Shown piece by piece: positions 25,419 through 34,105 of a stretch of 64,000 bases of DNA (positions are counted from its first letter, which is position 1; each line of letters begins with the position of its first letter). Made by a program: the position numbers and the translations under genes. Under the pieces are notes generated by a model, which had not been told where the DNA came from, made no database searches, and saw only the letters and a program-made list of their open reading frames with translations. The stretch is from the NCBI RefSeq assembly GCF_014200495.1, contig NZ_JACHBY010000007.1:1-64000 (forward strand), in the 5' to 3' direction. The DNA comes from Mucilaginibacter geliditolerans (GTDB lineage: Bacteria > Bacteroidota > Bacteroidia > Sphingobacteriales > Sphingobacteriaceae).

Positions 25419-26030
25419 CTATTTAACGTAAAAATCAAGCATTTTCTGATCCTGTAAATAACCTTCAAGCCTGTCGCCAACGTTTACGCGGCCAACGCCT
25501 GCCGGAGTGCCGGTAAAAATCAGGTCGCCTTTTTTTAGGGTGATGTATTGTGATACAAAGGCGATGAGGCTTTCAAAGGAGAATAACAAATCTTTAGTAT
25601 TGCCATTCTGGCGAGTTTCTCCGTTAATATCCAGTCTTAAATTCAGATCATAAAGATCGGTAAACTGTGCTTTCGGTACAAAGTTGCTGATAGGTGCGGA
25701 GCCGTCAAAAGCCTTAGCTAGTTCCCAGGGCAGGCCTTTTTCTTTATGGCGGTTTTGGATATCACGGGCGGTGAAATCAATACCGAGGCCAATCTCATCA
25801 TAATAATTTGAGGCGAATTTCTCGCTGATATGTTTGCCTTCCTTACTGATCTTGAGTACAAGCTCAATCTCGTGGTGTATATCCGTGGAAAAATCGGGGT
25901 GGTAGAATGGTTTGTTATCTTTTAGTAATGCCGAATCAGGTTTCATAAAGATAACCGGGGCGGTAGGCACCGGGTTATTTAATTCCTTAGCATGTTCAGC
26001 ATAGTTGCGGCCAATTGCAATTATTTTCAT
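25419..26030 (-). CDS. Fumarylacetoacetate hydrolase family protein
   Basis: A 203-residue short FAH-fold protein. IIAIGRNYAEHAKELNNPVP near the N-terminus, IHHEIELVLKI giving the metal-binding acidic residues, and GLGIDFTARDIQ are typical of the FAHD1/YcgM-type group, which includes acylpyruvases and oxaloacetate decarboxylases. LLFSFESLIAFVSQYITLKKGDLIFTGTPAGVG completes the fold. The true substrate is unknown. It begins the FAH/M23/bcp operon. Confidence 0.87.
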   Translation of the reverse strand: MKIIAIGRNYAEHAKELNNPVPTAPVIFMKPDSALLKDNKPFYHPDFSTDIHHEIELVLKISKEGKHISEKFASNYYDEIGLGIDFTARDIQNRHKEKGLPWELAKAFDGSAPISNFVPKAQFTDLYDLNLRLDINGETRQNGNTKDLLFSFESLIAFVSQYITLKKGDLIFTGTPAGVGRVNVGDRLEGYLQDQKMLDFYVK

Positions 26031-26100
26031 GAAACGAAATTAGGAAAATTGTCTGAACCATGATTCACACGATTAAAGGATTTACCTGATTTTTATAAAA

Positions 26101-26196
26101 TGTCATTCTGAGCATAGCGAAGAAACTTTTCGCGTGTACCTTACCAGTGATGGCCTGTTGCTTGTATAATAAGATGCTTCGTTCCTCAGCATGACA
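26101..26196. repeat. TGTCAT-family inverted repeat
   Basis: Arms begin TGTCATTCTGAGCATAGCGAAG and end in CTTCGTTCCTCAGCATGACA, with a long loop. The ends match the rest of the family and the inner sequence differs. It lies in the 378-bp gap 26031-26408, where no gene is seen. Confidence 0.7.
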
Positions 26197-26221
26197 AGCA
26201 GGCTATATAGGTTTTTAGTGT

Positions 26222-26291
26222 GCAAGTCTTGTGAAATGGACTTGCGTGATGGCTGACTTGTGCAATTCTTCTGGAAAAAGCACAAGTCAGC
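26222..26291. repeat. Two small adjacent hairpins
   Basis: GCAAGTC/GACTTGC (26222-26245) and GCTGACTTGTGC/GCACAAGTCAGC (26252-26291, followed by TTTTCTT) lie side by side. The second could be a terminator, or an RNA element in the leader of the following gene. Confidence 0.5.
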
Positions 26292-26408
26292 TTTTCTTAG
26301 CCCTTCACACAAAACTTGCGCTAAAAACGGATATCGATATTTATTATAAACAGGGTAACAATTTGGTTACCACTTGTTTTCGGGCCGAATTGAGAATACA
26401 TTTATCGA

Positions 26409-26813
26409 ATGAGAAAACCTTTGCTTGTTCTTATGTTGCTGTCGTTCGTAATTACGGCAAAGGCACAACAGAACAATAAACCTACCGACAGCGCAGCCGG
26501 ACAATCCCAAAACACAAACCAGGAAACCGCACCCGAGCCACCGGGAGGAATTGGGGTGTTTATGAAGTATATGATAAAGTATACTAATCATCAGTATAAC
26601 AGCTCCGAAGCGGGTAAGGTAACCCTAAATTTTGTTGTTGAAAAGGATGGCAGCCTGATAGAACCTAAAATAGTAAAGTCACTTAATACGGAGGCCGATG
26701 GTATAGCCATCCAAGTTTTAAAAGATTATAACCAAAAGTGGAAACCGGCAATACAAAATGGCCAGCCTGTAAGAGTGCTGTATACTATTTCGGTGCCATT
26801 TGGGAAAGAATAA
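26409..26813 (+). CDS. Periplasmic TonB C-terminal domain protein
   Basis: A 134-residue protein with a signal peptide (MRKPLLVLMLLSFVITAKAQ, cleaved before QNN) and then a short TonB_C-like domain: SSEAGKVTLNFVVEKDGSLIEPKIVKSL, ending WKPAIQNGQPVRVLYTISVPF. Unlike normal TonB it has no N-terminal membrane anchor or proline-rich spanner, so it would be free in the periplasm or lipid-linked by other means. Many Bacteroidota have such stand-alone domains of unknown purpose, perhaps binding TonB-dependent receptors. Confidence 0.75.
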   Translation: MRKPLLVLMLLSFVITAKAQQNNKPTDSAAGQSQNTNQETAPEPPGGIGVFMKYMIKYTNHQYNSSEAGKVTLNFVVEKDGSLIEPKIVKSLNTEADGIAIQVLKDYNQKWKPAIQNGQPVRVLYTISVPFGKE

Positions 26814-26848
26814 GAAAACAATATTATAAAAATTTCCGGCTTGCGGGG

Positions 26849-26922
26849 TGTCATCCTGAGCGCTAGTCGAAGGGTAAGCGCAGAGGCCTTACCACATACT
26901 TCGACTATCGCTCAGTATGACG
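26849..26922. repeat. TGTCAT-family inverted repeat at a convergent junction
   Basis: Begins TGTCATCCTGAGCGCTAGTCGAAG and ends CTTCGACTATCGCTCAGTATGACG. Preceded by GCGGGG, as in the REP tails. It lies between the convergent TonB-domain and T9SS genes. Confidence 0.7.
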
Positions 26923-26978
26923 CCCCTGTTAATTTTAATGAATTTTTTAATTTCCTCCCCCTTCAGGGGCCGGGGGGC

Positions 26979-27476
26979 CTACAGTACGCTGATCCTTTTG
27001 ATCACCGATTCGGGGCCGGCAATTATGCGTACAAAGTAAAAACCACGGGTTAGCTTGTTGCTGATGGAGTAGCTTACCTTTTGTTCGCCAAGATCAACCC
27101 TTTGTTGCAAAACGGTTAAGATATCGTTACCCAAAACATCCATAATTTTAATACTTACATTGGTATTGCGTGAGAGTGAGTACTTTAAATTAAGCTGATC
27201 GGTTACCGGGTTTGGGAATATTTCCACATCTGTCAGTAATTTATCATCAGCCTTTGGAATGTTAATTTTAACATACGAGGTAAGGCCGGGTTTTAAAGGT
27301 GGCAGTGAAAATGGCAGCCCGTTTTTAAGGTATGAATTTTTTGATTTGGCCTTTTTCATGTGCATATAAATGGTGTCTTTTCTGAAACTACCACCATAGG
27401 CAAAACCGAAGTTCATGCAAATTGCAGCAGCAATAAGTATGTTACATGAAAATCTGTTCGTAAAAAATCGCCTCAT
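26979..27476 (-). CDS. Small secreted protein with type A T9SS sorting domain
   Basis: Only 165 residues: a signal peptide (MRRFFTNRFSCNILIAAAIC..., cleaved near AYG), a short basic and hydrophobic linker, then a complete C-terminal sorting domain: VEIFPNPVTDQLNLKYSL, VSIKIMDVLGNDI, GFYFVRIIAGPESVIKRISVL. There is almost no cargo. It could be a short surface protein or a remnant of a larger gene, but the frame is intact. The PorSS-type ending predicts export by the type IX machinery. Confidence 0.75.
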   Translation of the reverse strand: MRRFFTNRFSCNILIAAAICMNFGFAYGGSFRKDTIYMHMKKAKSKNSYLKNGLPFSLPPLKPGLTSYVKINIPKADDKLLTDVEIFPNPVTDQLNLKYSLSRNTNVSIKIMDVLGNDILTVLQQRVDLGEQKVSYSISNKLTRGFYFVRIIAGPESVIKRISVL

Positions 27477-27645
27477 CCTTATAAGTAAATGTTTTGCAAA
27501 AATATAAATAAAGCAATCATCAATTCAAATACTGACGATTTAATAATTTTTTTTAACAATTTTTAACATTGCTGGGTCAATCAGCGCGTTTATTTGTTTT
27601 TTATACGTTTATTCGCCCAAAAAAGATGTTACCGGTAAATTTTAA

Positions 27646-27653
27646 TATTTTTG
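27646..27653 (+). promoter_or_regulatory. Predicted -7 element for the potassium transporter
   Basis: TATTTTTG fits TAnnTTTG and lies 15 bp before the GTG start. It supports the GTG as the true start. Confidence 0.4.
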
Positions 27654-27668
27654 TACTAAATATAAAAA

Positions 27669-29615
27669 GTGTCGAGTCATAAAGATCTGCAAAAACTAAC
27701 AGTTCCGGGGCTGCTGATCAGCCTGGGGATTATCTACGGCGATATAGGTACTTCGCCCTTATATGTATTTAAAGCAATTGTTGGGAGTAGATATCCAATT
27801 TCAGAACTGGTTGTTTTAGGTGGTGTATCACTCATAGTTTGGACACTTACACTGCAAACCACCCTAAAATATGTAGTTATAACCCTCCAGGCCGATAACA
27901 AGGGCGAGGGAGGGATCTTCTCACTTTTCTCCTTAGTTCGCCGTAAGGCAAAATGGCTCATATTACCCGCCGTTATAGGTGGCTGCGCATTGCTGGCTGA
28001 TGGTATTATTACCCCGCCAATATCCATATCCTCAGCTATTGAGGGGCTAAAACCTCTTTATCCACATATACCTACCGTAAGTATAGTAATAGCTATTATA
28101 GGAGCCCTCTTCTTTATTCAGCAGTTTGGCACATCGTTGGTTGGTAAAGCTTTTGGACCGATCATGTTTATCTGGTTTAGTATGATGGGGGTATTAGGCG
28201 TTTCTTTTATTGCGCAAATGCCCTCCATAATTAAAGCTTTAAATCCTTACTATGGTATTCGTTTGTTAGTTACCGACCCTCATGCATTTATAGTTTTAGG
28301 AGCAGTTTTCCTATGTACTACGGGTGCTGAGGCATTATATTCTGATCTTGGTCATTGCGGGCGCAGTAATATACGGGTAAGCTGGATATATGTTAAAACC
28401 TGTCTTATCCTAAACTATTTAGGCCAGGCCGTATGGCTGCTTCAGCACGAAGGCAGGGTGATGGATCTTGATAAATTTAACCCTTTTTATGCGCTGATGC
28501 CGGGCTGGTTCCTGATATTTGGGATTGGTATTGCAACCGTTGCGGCTATTATTGCCAGTCAGGCATTAATCTCGGGTTCATTTACATTAATAGCAGAGGC
28601 TGTGCGCCTGAACCTATGGCCTAAGGTGCGGATCAATTACCCATCCGAGCAAAAAGGGCAATTATATGTGCCAAGTGTAAACTGGTTATTATGTGCAGGT
28701 TGTATAGGCGTTGTATTGCTGTTCCGTAACTCTGATAGTATGACTGCTGCTTATGGTTTAAGTATTACCGTAGCCATGCTGATGACCACTATACTGGTGT
28801 CCAAATATCTTAAAAAGAAGAAAGTACCAGACTATATTATTTATATATTCCTGGCGGTTTACCTGGTGATAGAAACTACTTTCCTGGCCAGTAACCTGGT
28901 TAAATTTGTACATGGTGGCTGGTTTACTTTAACTATCGGTACTTTCCTGTTCTCGGTAATGTGGACCTGGCATACCGCGCGCAAGATCAGGAACAGGTAC
29001 GTTAAATTTATTGAGATTGACGATTATTTCAGCATACTGAAAGAATTGAGCGATGATGAAAGCGTACCTAAATATGCCTCGCAACTGGTTTACCTTACCA
29101 GCGCTAATTTCGATTCAGAGATAGAATCAAAGATCATCTACTCCATACTGCAAAAGCAGCCCAAGCGTGCTGATGTTTACTGGCTGGTACACGTTGATGT
29201 AGTTGATGAACCTTATAAACGTGAGTATGAGGTTGATTTTTTAGTGCCTAATAAAGTGATCAGGATCGACTTTAAACTCGGGTTCCGGATTGAGCAACAA
29301 ATAAATCTCTTGTTCAGGAAAGTGGTTGAAGAGCTGGTTAAAAATGGCGAAGTTGATATCACCAGTAAATATACTTCGCTCAACAAGCATAAAATTGTAG
29401 GCGATTTTAGGTTTGTGGTGATTGAGAAGGTGCTTTCACGTTCACATAACCTGTCGTTTTATGAAAGCTTTGTTATGGGCTATTACCTGTACCTGAAAAA
29501 AGTAAGCTTATCAGAAGAGCGCGGTTTTGGCCTCGACCTGAGTTTTGTTACTGTTGAAAAAGTGCCGCTAATGCTGGCGGCACCTGAAACTGTTGAACTC
29601 TCGCGTACTAAATAA
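27669..29615 (+). CDS. kup: KUP family potassium uptake protein
   Basis: A 648-residue KUP/HAK/KT transporter, which takes up K+ with protons. The family signature PGLLISLGIIYGDIGTSPLY is at residues 13-32. About 12 membrane segments fill the first 430 residues, followed by a cytosolic domain (EIDDYFSILKELSDDESVPK onwards). The start is a GTG (MSSHKDLQK); no in-frame ATG fits as well. Nothing shows an operon partner. Confidence 0.94.
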   Translation: MSSHKDLQKLTVPGLLISLGIIYGDIGTSPLYVFKAIVGSRYPISELVVLGGVSLIVWTLTLQTTLKYVVITLQADNKGEGGIFSLFSLVRRKAKWLILPAVIGGCALLADGIITPPISISSAIEGLKPLYPHIPTVSIVIAIIGALFFIQQFGTSLVGKAFGPIMFIWFSMMGVLGVSFIAQMPSIIKALNPYYGIRLLVTDPHAFIVLGAVFLCTTGAEALYSDLGHCGRSNIRVSWIYVKTCLILNYLGQAVWLLQHEGRVMDLDKFNPFYALMPGWFLIFGIGIATVAAIIASQALISGSFTLIAEAVRLNLWPKVRINYPSEQKGQLYVPSVNWLLCAGCIGVVLLFRNSDSMTAAYGLSITVAMLMTTILVSKYLKKKKVPDYIIYIFLAVYLVIETTFLASNLVKFVHGGWFTLTIGTFLFSVMWTWHTARKIRNRYVKFIEIDDYFSILKELSDDESVPKYASQLVYLTSANFDSEIESKIIYSILQKQPKRADVYWLVHVDVVDEPYKREYEVDFLVPNKVIRIDFKLGFRIEQQINLLFRKVVEELVKNGEVDITSKYTSLNKHKIVGDFRFVVIEKVLSRSHNLSFYESFVMGYYLYLKKVSLSEERGFGLDLSFVTVEKVPLMLAAPETVELSRTK

Positions 29616-29777
29616 GTAAGATTTTATAATTATATCTGCAATTTCGGATGCTATCCGGGATGATGATTTTTACATCAATATTAAATTAGTGTTAATAAAG
29701 TTCAGTTTTTCTACAGATTTTGCGCGGACATTAGTATATTATTCAAATCAGTACAGTATATTAAAACAATAATATAC

Positions 29778-30605
29778 ATGCATAAATCAATAATATATCA
29801 GCCGTTGAGAAAAATAATATTTGTTTTATTCTGCTTTATTTCATTTGAAGCCAATGCCCAGGTTACGGCAGATACCACAAAGAAGGTTAACCGTTTAGAT
29901 ACCGTAAAAAAAGACCTTTTTACGGCGCCTGATACTGTAAAGCGCCTGCATAGTAATCCTTTATCATTTATACCGCCTGCTATTGCTATAGCTTATGGTG
30001 CATCGTCGTTTTTTATTACCCCAGTACGCAACGTTGACTATTATTTTAAGGGCGAAATAGAAAAAACCAATCCCAACTTTAATACCAAGGCCGAAACCTA
30101 TTTTTTGTTTACACCCATTGTAATGGTGTATGGGCTAAACCTAATTGGTGTTCAAGGCAAAAATACTTTTATTGACCGTACCGCTTTATTAGGTCTTTCC
30201 GGCCTTATAGCAGGCGGAGCAGATGAAATAACCAAGCGTGTAACCCATCGCTTACGGCCAAACGGGCAGGATTACCTGTCTTTCCCTTCGGGCCATACCA
30301 CTATTGCTTTTATGGGCGCTGAGTTTTTGGCACAGGAGTATTCGGAAAAATCGCCTATATATACAGTAATTGGTTATACGGCTGCCGTAACCACCGGTAT
30401 CTTCAGGATGTATAACCGCGACCACTGGTTTAGTGATGTTGTTGCCGGGGCGGGCTTAGGTGTAATATCAACCAAAGCTGCCTATTTTGTATACCCATAC
30501 CTGCGCAATGCGTTAACCCACAAAGGCAAACACGGCAAAAGCGCCATGATCATGCCTACTTATCAGGACGGGACTGTGGGATTGTCGTTTGCCGCAGGGT
30601 TGTAA
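29778..30605 (+). CDS. PAP2 family lipid phosphatase with signal peptide
   Basis: A 275-residue protein with a signal sequence at the start (IIFVLFCFISFEANAQ) and the three PAP2 motifs: KRVTHRLRP, SFPSGHTT and MYNRDHWFSDVVAGA. These form the phosphatase site acting on undecaprenyl diphosphate, phosphatidic acid or lipid A-type substrates. The active site should face the periplasm. A further PAP2 protein is at 33284. Confidence 0.86.
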   Translation: MHKSIIYQPLRKIIFVLFCFISFEANAQVTADTTKKVNRLDTVKKDLFTAPDTVKRLHSNPLSFIPPAIAIAYGASSFFITPVRNVDYYFKGEIEKTNPNFNTKAETYFLFTPIVMVYGLNLIGVQGKNTFIDRTALLGLSGLIAGGADEITKRVTHRLRPNGQDYLSFPSGHTTIAFMGAEFLAQEYSEKSPIYTVIGYTAAVTTGIFRMYNRDHWFSDVVAGAGLGVISTKAAYFVYPYLRNALTHKGKHGKSAMIMPTYQDGTVGLSFAAGL

Positions 30606-30757
30606 GGGCTTAAATTAAACTTTTTCTTAGTTCCCCTCTCGAGAGGGGGCGCGATGGATGTGTAGTGGCAGGGGTGTGTTTTTATCAGATCAGAAGATTT
30701 TGAAATAACGGTAAATAAATCGTAACTTCGGGTAACCACTATAATATCTGATTGAAA

Positions 30758-30982
30758 ATGAGGTACCTGAAAATAACTTTAGGCTTATTGGGCATTATTC
30801 TATTTGTCGCGGGAGCGATAATTAGTTTGGCTGTTTATTTTAACCTTAAAAAACAAGGGGTTGAACATGTTTTTAAATATGCAAAAGCAAATCCCGATAA
30901 AGTAAAAAATGCAAAAAGATGGAGTACTATCGGTAGTGTTGGACTTATGTTAGTATATGCGGCTAGTTTTATAAATGACTAA
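30758..30982 (+). CDS. Small hypothetical membrane protein
   Basis: From the ATG at 30758 the protein is 74 residues; a TTG two codons upstream is less likely. Two membrane segments are visible (ITLGLLGIILFVAGAIISLAVYF and the C-terminal IGSVGLMLVYAASF), with a basic linker. No family is recognised. Confidence 0.55.
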   Translation: MRYLKITLGLLGIILFVAGAIISLAVYFNLKKQGVEHVFKYAKANPDKVKNAKRWSTIGSVGLMLVYAASFIND

Positions 30983-31009
30983 CATCTTTTCCGTCAATAT
31001 TCTCTCTGC

Positions 31010-31046
31010 ACTAGTCTAAGTTACGCTACGCTAAACTTAGACTAGT
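31010..31046. terminator. GTCTAAGTT hairpin between convergent genes
   Basis: ACTAGTCTAAGTT and AACTTAGACTAGT pair across an 11-nt loop. The core is shared with 15275-15304. It lies between the convergent 30758 and SemiSWEET genes. Bidirectional terminator by position, without a strong T-run. Confidence 0.55.
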
Positions 31047-31062
31047 AACTTGTAGCTTCTGA

Positions 31063-31317
31063 TCACTTATACTTTATCTTATAAACCAAAATAGTAGCCG
31101 CAAATATCAGCGTAATCGCGTTTGCCACGGCTACCGGTAAGCTGGGTTCCATTACACCATAAATCAGCCATAATAGGGTACCCAAAGTAAACAGGATGTA
31201 CATGGGCAGGGATATACCCGATGTGTCCTTGGTTTGTATGGTTTTAATCGCCTGCGGCAAAAACGAAGCGGTTGTGCCAAAGGCTGCCAGGTAACCTATT
31301 ATCGCTGTTAAATTCAT
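31063..31317 (-). CDS. SemiSWEET sugar transporter
   Basis: An 84-residue three-helix bundle with the PQ motif (SFLPQAIKTIQTKDTSGISLPMYI, Pro21-Gln22). Such half-SWEETs dimerise to pass sugars along gradients. The stop of the upstream APC permease is 1 bp from its start, so they share a transcript. Confidence 0.9.
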   Translation of the reverse strand: MNLTAIIGYLAAFGTTASFLPQAIKTIQTKDTSGISLPMYILFTLGTLLWLIYGVMEPSLPVAVANAITLIFAATILVYKIKYK

Positions 31318-33209
31318 TATATGGGTTTTTTGCGTTCGGATGCGTTAAAGAATGCTGCCGATACCAGGTATACGGCTAAAAAGCCTACGCAGCCTGCTAC
31401 AATTACGTCCAATACTTCTACCAGCGTATCATTACCATGCACAAATATAAATACCCCTGCTATTGCTAATAACGCGCCTACAAAAGCTATCCATACCGAA
31501 GTTTGGTGTGTGGCAGATGCCTTGTTGCCCAGCTTGCTGTGGGTATAGCCATAGCTCACATAAATAACCAGGCCAATAACCAGCCAGCCTATAAAACGGA
31601 TCCAGTTATCATAGCCCAATTGGGTCATTAAATAAAAACAGCTAAGCAAGCCTAATACCGGTATTAAGGAAAGGTTTTTAATATAGGATGCAATGGTTAG
31701 GGCCGCCGACAAAATGATGAACAAAAAGAAAGGGAAATTCTCATGCGCGTTGGCGCCTGTAAACAGGTCAATCATCGGTTGCCAAAAAATGATGGCGCCA
31801 GCAATAAATACCACAGGAGCTATATATTTTGCATTGATATAAGGCAAATGGAATCGGCCTTTTATAGCAGCTTCGCGGGGTAACAATAATACACCACCAC
31901 AAACCAGAACAAAGGCAAATAATGTGCCTATACTGGTCAAATCAGTCACAACAGTAAGGTTTAAGAACAATGCAGGTATGGCAACCACAAAGCCGGTTAC
32001 AATGGTAGCAAATGACGGCGTATGGAACTTAGGGTGTATACGTGAAAATACTTTAGGCAATAAACCATCGCGACTCATACTCATCCATATACGCGGCTGC
32101 CCTAATTGAAATATCAGTAACACACTCGCAGTAGCAATAACAGCGCTGAAGGATATGATACCGCTTATTTTAGTTAAGCCTACTTTAGTAAATACAAATG
32201 CCAATGGGTCGCCAACGGCAAGGTCTTTATAGCTTACCATGCCGGTAAGTACCAGGGCTATGAGTATATAAAGTACGGTACAAATGATAAGTGAATAGAT
32301 CATCCCCCGGGGCAGATCGCGCTGCGGGTTTTCGCATTCCTCTGCTGTGGTTGATATCGCATCAAAGCCTATATAAGCGAAGAATACACCCGATACACCT
32401 TTCATCACCCCGCCAAAGCCGTTAGGCATAAAAGGGTGCCAGTTGGCCGGTGTAACATAAAAAAAGCCTACGGCTATAACACCTATTACAATGGCTATTT
32501 TTAAAATAACCATGCCATTGGTTGCGCGTTTGGTTTCTTTTATACCTACATAAACCAGGTAAGTGATAATAACTACGATCAATAAAGCGGGGATATTGGC
32601 TATCAGTTTAAAATTGCCAATGCCGGGTGCATTGTTCCATGCTGCTGCGCCCTCTCTAAGCGCATCGGTAATATCGGCAAACTTATGGCTTGCGGTGAGC
32701 TGCTGCACCTGCTCATGCGCCTTAAATGCCGAAAAATAGTCCATGGTGAGCCAGGCGGGTACATTTATGCCGAAGCCAATTAGCAGGTTTACAAAATAAG
32801 TGCTCCATGATATGGCTACGGCTATGTTGCCTATGGCATATTCCATTAATAAATCCCAGCCGATGATCCAGGCGATCAGTTCGCCAAAAGAGGCGTAGGC
32901 ATAAGTGTAGGCACTGCCTGCAACGGGTATGCGTGAAGCAAATTCGGCATAACAAAGAGCTGAGAAGCCACAGGTTATAGCGGTGATAACAAATAGTATG
33001 GTTACACCGGGCCCGCCATGAAAAGATGCTTCGCCAATAGTTGAAAATATACCCGCGCCAACTACAGCGGCAATGCCCATCAGGGTTAGGTCTTTTACAT
33101 TTAATGCTTTTGTAAGATGATTGCCGGAGTGTTCACCATCGCTGTAGCCGCTTGCAACATCGGCTAATATTTTATCAACAGATTTTGTACGAAATATACT
33201 TTTAGACAT
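31317..33209 (-). CDS. Cationic amino acid-type APC permease
   Basis: I place the start at 33209 (MSKSIFRTKSVDKILADV), nine residues inside the longest frame. The protein then has about 630 residues and 14 predicted membrane segments, like cationic amino acid transporters. LTLMGIAAVVGAGIFSTIGE near 42 is the usual first-segment motif, and AYIGFDAISTTAEECENPQRDLPRG is the conserved cytosolic loop. Its end overlaps the SemiSWEET start by one base, so the two are one transcript. Confidence 0.88.
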   Translation of the reverse strand: MSKSIFRTKSVDKILADVASGYSDGEHSGNHLTKALNVKDLTLMGIAAVVGAGIFSTIGEASFHGGPGVTILFVITAITCGFSALCYAEFASRIPVAGSAYTYAYASFGELIAWIIGWDLLMEYAIGNIAVAISWSTYFVNLLIGFGINVPAWLTMDYFSAFKAHEQVQQLTASHKFADITDALREGAAAWNNAPGIGNFKLIANIPALLIVVIITYLVYVGIKETKRATNGMVILKIAIVIGVIAVGFFYVTPANWHPFMPNGFGGVMKGVSGVFFAYIGFDAISTTAEECENPQRDLPRGMIYSLIICTVLYILIALVLTGMVSYKDLAVGDPLAFVFTKVGLTKISGIISFSAVIATASVLLIFQLGQPRIWMSMSRDGLLPKVFSRIHPKFHTPSFATIVTGFVVAIPALFLNLTVVTDLTSIGTLFAFVLVCGGVLLLPREAAIKGRFHLPYINAKYIAPVVFIAGAIIFWQPMIDLFTGANAHENFPFFLFIILSAALTIASYIKNLSLIPVLGLLSCFYLMTQLGYDNWIRFIGWLVIGLVIYVSYGYTHSKLGNKASATHQTSVWIAFVGALLAIAGVFIFVHGNDTLVEVLDVIVAGCVGFLAVYLVSAAFFNASERKKPI

Positions 33210-33283
33210 AAATTTAATTAAGAGGCCGTTGACCAAACATAATCATTTTTTTGCAGGGAATAAGTATATGCTTATTTTGCACC

Positions 33284-33949
33284 ATGAATATAAGCATAAA
33301 AGATGTATTGTACAGAATAAGGTTCTTTTTTATACCCTTTTTGATTGTTTTATGCGCATGTTTGGCTATAAAATTAACCTTTAGTCGCGAGGAGATCTAC
33401 TTTGCGGTTAACAGTCATAATTACCCCTGGGGCGATGCCATTGCGCCGTATCTGACAGATTTAGGCAACTTTTGGACGGTTGTAGTTTTAACGCTGATAT
33501 TATCGTTGTTTAATTATGCGAAAGCTTTTTTATTGGTGCTGATTAATGCTTTAACCGCGCTTACTGCACAGGTTATTAAACATATTTTTGATGCACCGCG
33601 ACCTACATTATACTTTCAGGATCAGCTAAGCCGTATCCATTTGGTTGCCGGGGTTGATATGCTGAAACTACACAGCTTTCCATCAGGGCATACGGTTAGC
33701 GCATTCACTACTACGTTATTGTTTACTTACTGGTGTAAAAATAAAATATATGGATTACCGCTCTTACTGATAGCTATGCTTGTAGGCTATTCCAGGATGT
33801 ACCTGAGCGAGCATTTTTTTGAAGATGTAACCGCGGGATCGGCCATAGGTGTGATAACAACCGTGTTTTTGATTGTTTGGCTGGATAACAAAAAGTTCAT
33901 CCATTCAGAAAAATGGAACAGGGGACTGTTGGATTTGAAAAAAGCATAA
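33284..33949 (+). CDS. PAP2 family phosphatase
   Basis: From the ATG at 33284 the protein is 221 residues (MNISIKDVLYRIRFFF). The three motifs are KHIFDAPRP, HSFPSGHTVSAF and YSRMYLSEHFFEDV, all canonical. Six membrane segments are predicted and no signal peptide. It likely acts on undecaprenyl diphosphate or lipid phosphates in the inner membrane. It is divergent to the permease, with about 75 bp between them. Confidence 0.9.
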   Translation: MNISIKDVLYRIRFFFIPFLIVLCACLAIKLTFSREEIYFAVNSHNYPWGDAIAPYLTDLGNFWTVVVLTLILSLFNYAKAFLLVLINALTALTAQVIKHIFDAPRPTLYFQDQLSRIHLVAGVDMLKLHSFPSGHTVSAFTTTLLFTYWCKNKIYGLPLLLIAMLVGYSRMYLSEHFFEDVTAGSAIGVITTVFLIVWLDNKKFIHSEKWNRGLLDLKKA

Positions 33950-33967
33950 AAAGGTTTTTTTTAAAAT

Positions 33968-34078
33968 TCCCTCCCCACGGGAGGGGTGCGGCTGTCCGTG
34001 CGGTGGCAGGGAGGGGTCTCTGCGATATCCGAACCGAACAAACCCCTACCTCCTCCTTCCCAGGGGAAGGAATCGCAC
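33968..34078. repeat. CCCTCC-type repeat with palindromes at a convergent junction
   Basis: The block holds short palindromes (CCCTCCCCACGGGAGGGG and CCTTCCCAGGGGAAGG) and a distal inverted stretch (GGAGGGGT ... ACCCCTACCTCC). A related copy is at 40689-40735. It fills the gap between the PAP2 gene and the convergent hypothetical gene. Confidence 0.6.
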
Positions 34079-34105
34079 ATCACTACGCTTATTTTTAAGG
34101 GTAAA

